This document shows, piece after piece, positions 25,111 to 25,836 of a stretch of DNA of 25,836 bases. Made by a program: the position numbers and the translations under genes. Each line of letters opens with the position of its first letter. Positions within the stretch are counted from its first letter, which is position 1. This DNA is from an uncultured Clostridia bacterium (lineage in GTDB: Bacteria; Bacillota; Clostridia; TANB77; CAG-508), in NCBI GenBank assembly GCA_934169535.1, contig CAKPOC010000007.1:1-25836 (forward strand), written 5' to 3'. The notes beneath the pieces were generated by a model. That model saw nothing but the letters and a program-made list of their open reading frames with translations. It searched no databases and was not told the DNA's origin.

Positions 25111-25139
25111 ATTATAGCATAAATGCTTTTTTCTTACAA
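25111..25139 (-). promoter_or_regulatory. Sigma-A promoter of ymdB
   Basis: On the minus strand TTGTAA (complement of 25134-25139), 17 bases, then TATAAT (complement of 25111-25116) with an extended TGC before it. The -35 box directly follows the T-run of the rny terminator. Confidence 0.82.
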
Positions 25140-25140
25140 C

Positions 25141-25172
25141 AAAAAACTACATACTAAACTATTAGTATGTAG
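25141..25172 (-). terminator. Terminator of rny
   Basis: On the minus strand CTACATACTAA pairs perfectly with TTAGTATGTAG, followed by six T. It lies 15 bases after the rny stop codon. Confidence 0.9.
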
Positions 25173-25187
25173 CTTCTTTTATGTATT

Positions 25188-25836
25188 TTATTTTGCGTAA
25201 TCAGTTACTCTTGTTTCTCTTATGATGTTGACTTTAATTGTTCCTGGATATTCCATTTCTTCTTCTACTTTTTTAGCAACATCCCTGGCAAGTAATGTCA
25301 TTTGAGCATCATTAATTTTTTCCGGTTTTACAATAATTCTAACTTCTCTTCCTGCTTGAATTGCAAAAGATTTTTCAACTCCATCAAATGATGTTGCAAT
25401 TTCTTCTAGTTTTTCAAGACGTTTAATATAGTTTTCTAATGTTTCACGTCTTGCTCCAGGTCTTGAAGCAGATATTGCATCAGCTGCAGCAACAAGTACT
25501 GCTTCCATAGTTTGAGGTTCTACATCTCCATGGTGTGCCTCTACTGCATTTATTACGTTTGGATTTTCTTTGTATTTTTTTAATATATCTACACCAATTT
25601 GAACGTGAGTTCCTTCCATATCATGATCTAGTGCTTTTCCTATATCATGAAGAATTCCTGCTCTTCTTGCAAGTTTTGCATCTAACCCTAATTCGTCTGC
25701 CATTATTCTTGCTAAATTTGAAACTTCTATTGAATGGTTTAATACATTTTGTCCATAGCTTGTTCTGTATTTTAATTTACCAAGTAAATTTACTAGGTCT
25801 GGATGTAATCCTATTACTCCTGTTTCTAAACAAGCT
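25188..25836 (-). CDS. rny: Ribonuclease Y, C-terminal part (5' end outside the window)
   Basis: RNase Y is the membrane-bound endoribonuclease that starts mRNA decay in Gram-positive bacteria. The frame is open to the window edge, and about 215 residues of the roughly 520 are present. The HD phosphohydrolase domain is visible: GQNVLNHSIEVSNLARIMAD with the first histidine, then AGILHDIGKALDHDMEGTH with the HD pair, NAVEAHHGDVEP and VAAADAISASRPGARRETLE. It ends with the usual PGTIKVNIIRETRVTDYAK. The N-terminal membrane helix, coiled coil and KH domain lie beyond the edge. It precedes ymdB, as in Bacillus and Clostridia. Confidence 0.96.
   Translation of the reverse strand, partial: ACLETGVIGLHPDLVNLLGKLKYRTSYGQNVLNHSIEVSNLARIMADELGLDAKLARRAGILHDIGKALDHDMEGTHVQIGVDILKKYKENPNVINAVEAHHGDVEPQTMEAVLVAAADAISASRPGARRETLENYIKRLEKLEEIATSFDGVEKSFAIQAGREVRIIVKPEKINDAQMTLLARDVAKKVEEEMEYPGTIKVNIIRETRVTDYAK

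Overview
The window is AT-rich DNA from an endospore-forming member of the Clostridia (Bacillota). This rests on gene content: SpoVS, a GerW/YtfJ-type protein, a SleB-type cortex hydrolase, Asp23/AmaP/DUF2273, HrcA-type CIRCE control of groESL, and the rny-ymdB-spoVS and recA-recX clusters. Codons strongly prefer A or T in third position. A species cannot be named from the sequence alone. Nearly all genes are on the minus strand, so the chromosome reads from right to left. Only a small frameshifted gene and an SPFH protein (6.6-8.0 kb) are on the plus strand.

Read in the direction of transcription from the right edge, the order is as follows. RNase Y (5' end outside the window) ends in a terminator. 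Next come ymdB (TTG start, own promoter), spoVS, a membrane-anchored oligopeptide-binding-like protein with its own promoter, and recA behind a promoter flanked by two LexA-box-like palindromes. recX, scpA, a DUF2953-like membrane protein and gerW follow closely. A second unit starts at a good promoter at about 18.4 kb: asp23, amaP, DUF2273, nusB, xseA, xseB, a divergent PAP2-family (YuiD-like) protein, fhs, and a SleB-type hydrolase ending in a terminator. Then comes groES-groEL with a promoter and CIRCE element, then ruvA and rarA, which converge on the plus-strand SPFH gene through a shared bidirectional terminator.

The left 7 kb differs. A four-helix-like small gene and addA, which diverge from each other, each carry a single-base frameshift. 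Further left is a prepilin-like protein with a formylglycine-generating-enzyme (SUMF1)/C-type-lectin-like domain, then hslO (Hsp33). The first 600 bases hold only gene remnants, including a ParA ATPase fragment.

The most interesting element is the 3' end of the prepilin-SUMF1 gene. Exactly after the GNCYEW-type motif the codon style changes from A/T-ending to C/G-ending, with an excess of NNC codons (Tyr, Asn, Ser, Asp, Arg). A GC-rich invariant-looking block and a hairpin with a GAAA loop follow. This is what a variable repeat of a diversity-generating retroelement (DGR) looks like, and SUMF1/C-type-lectin folds are the usual DGR targets. No reverse transcriptase or template repeat was found in the window, so it would have to be a remote target served in trans. 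The final reading frame also appears shifted relative to a typical SUMF1 ending.
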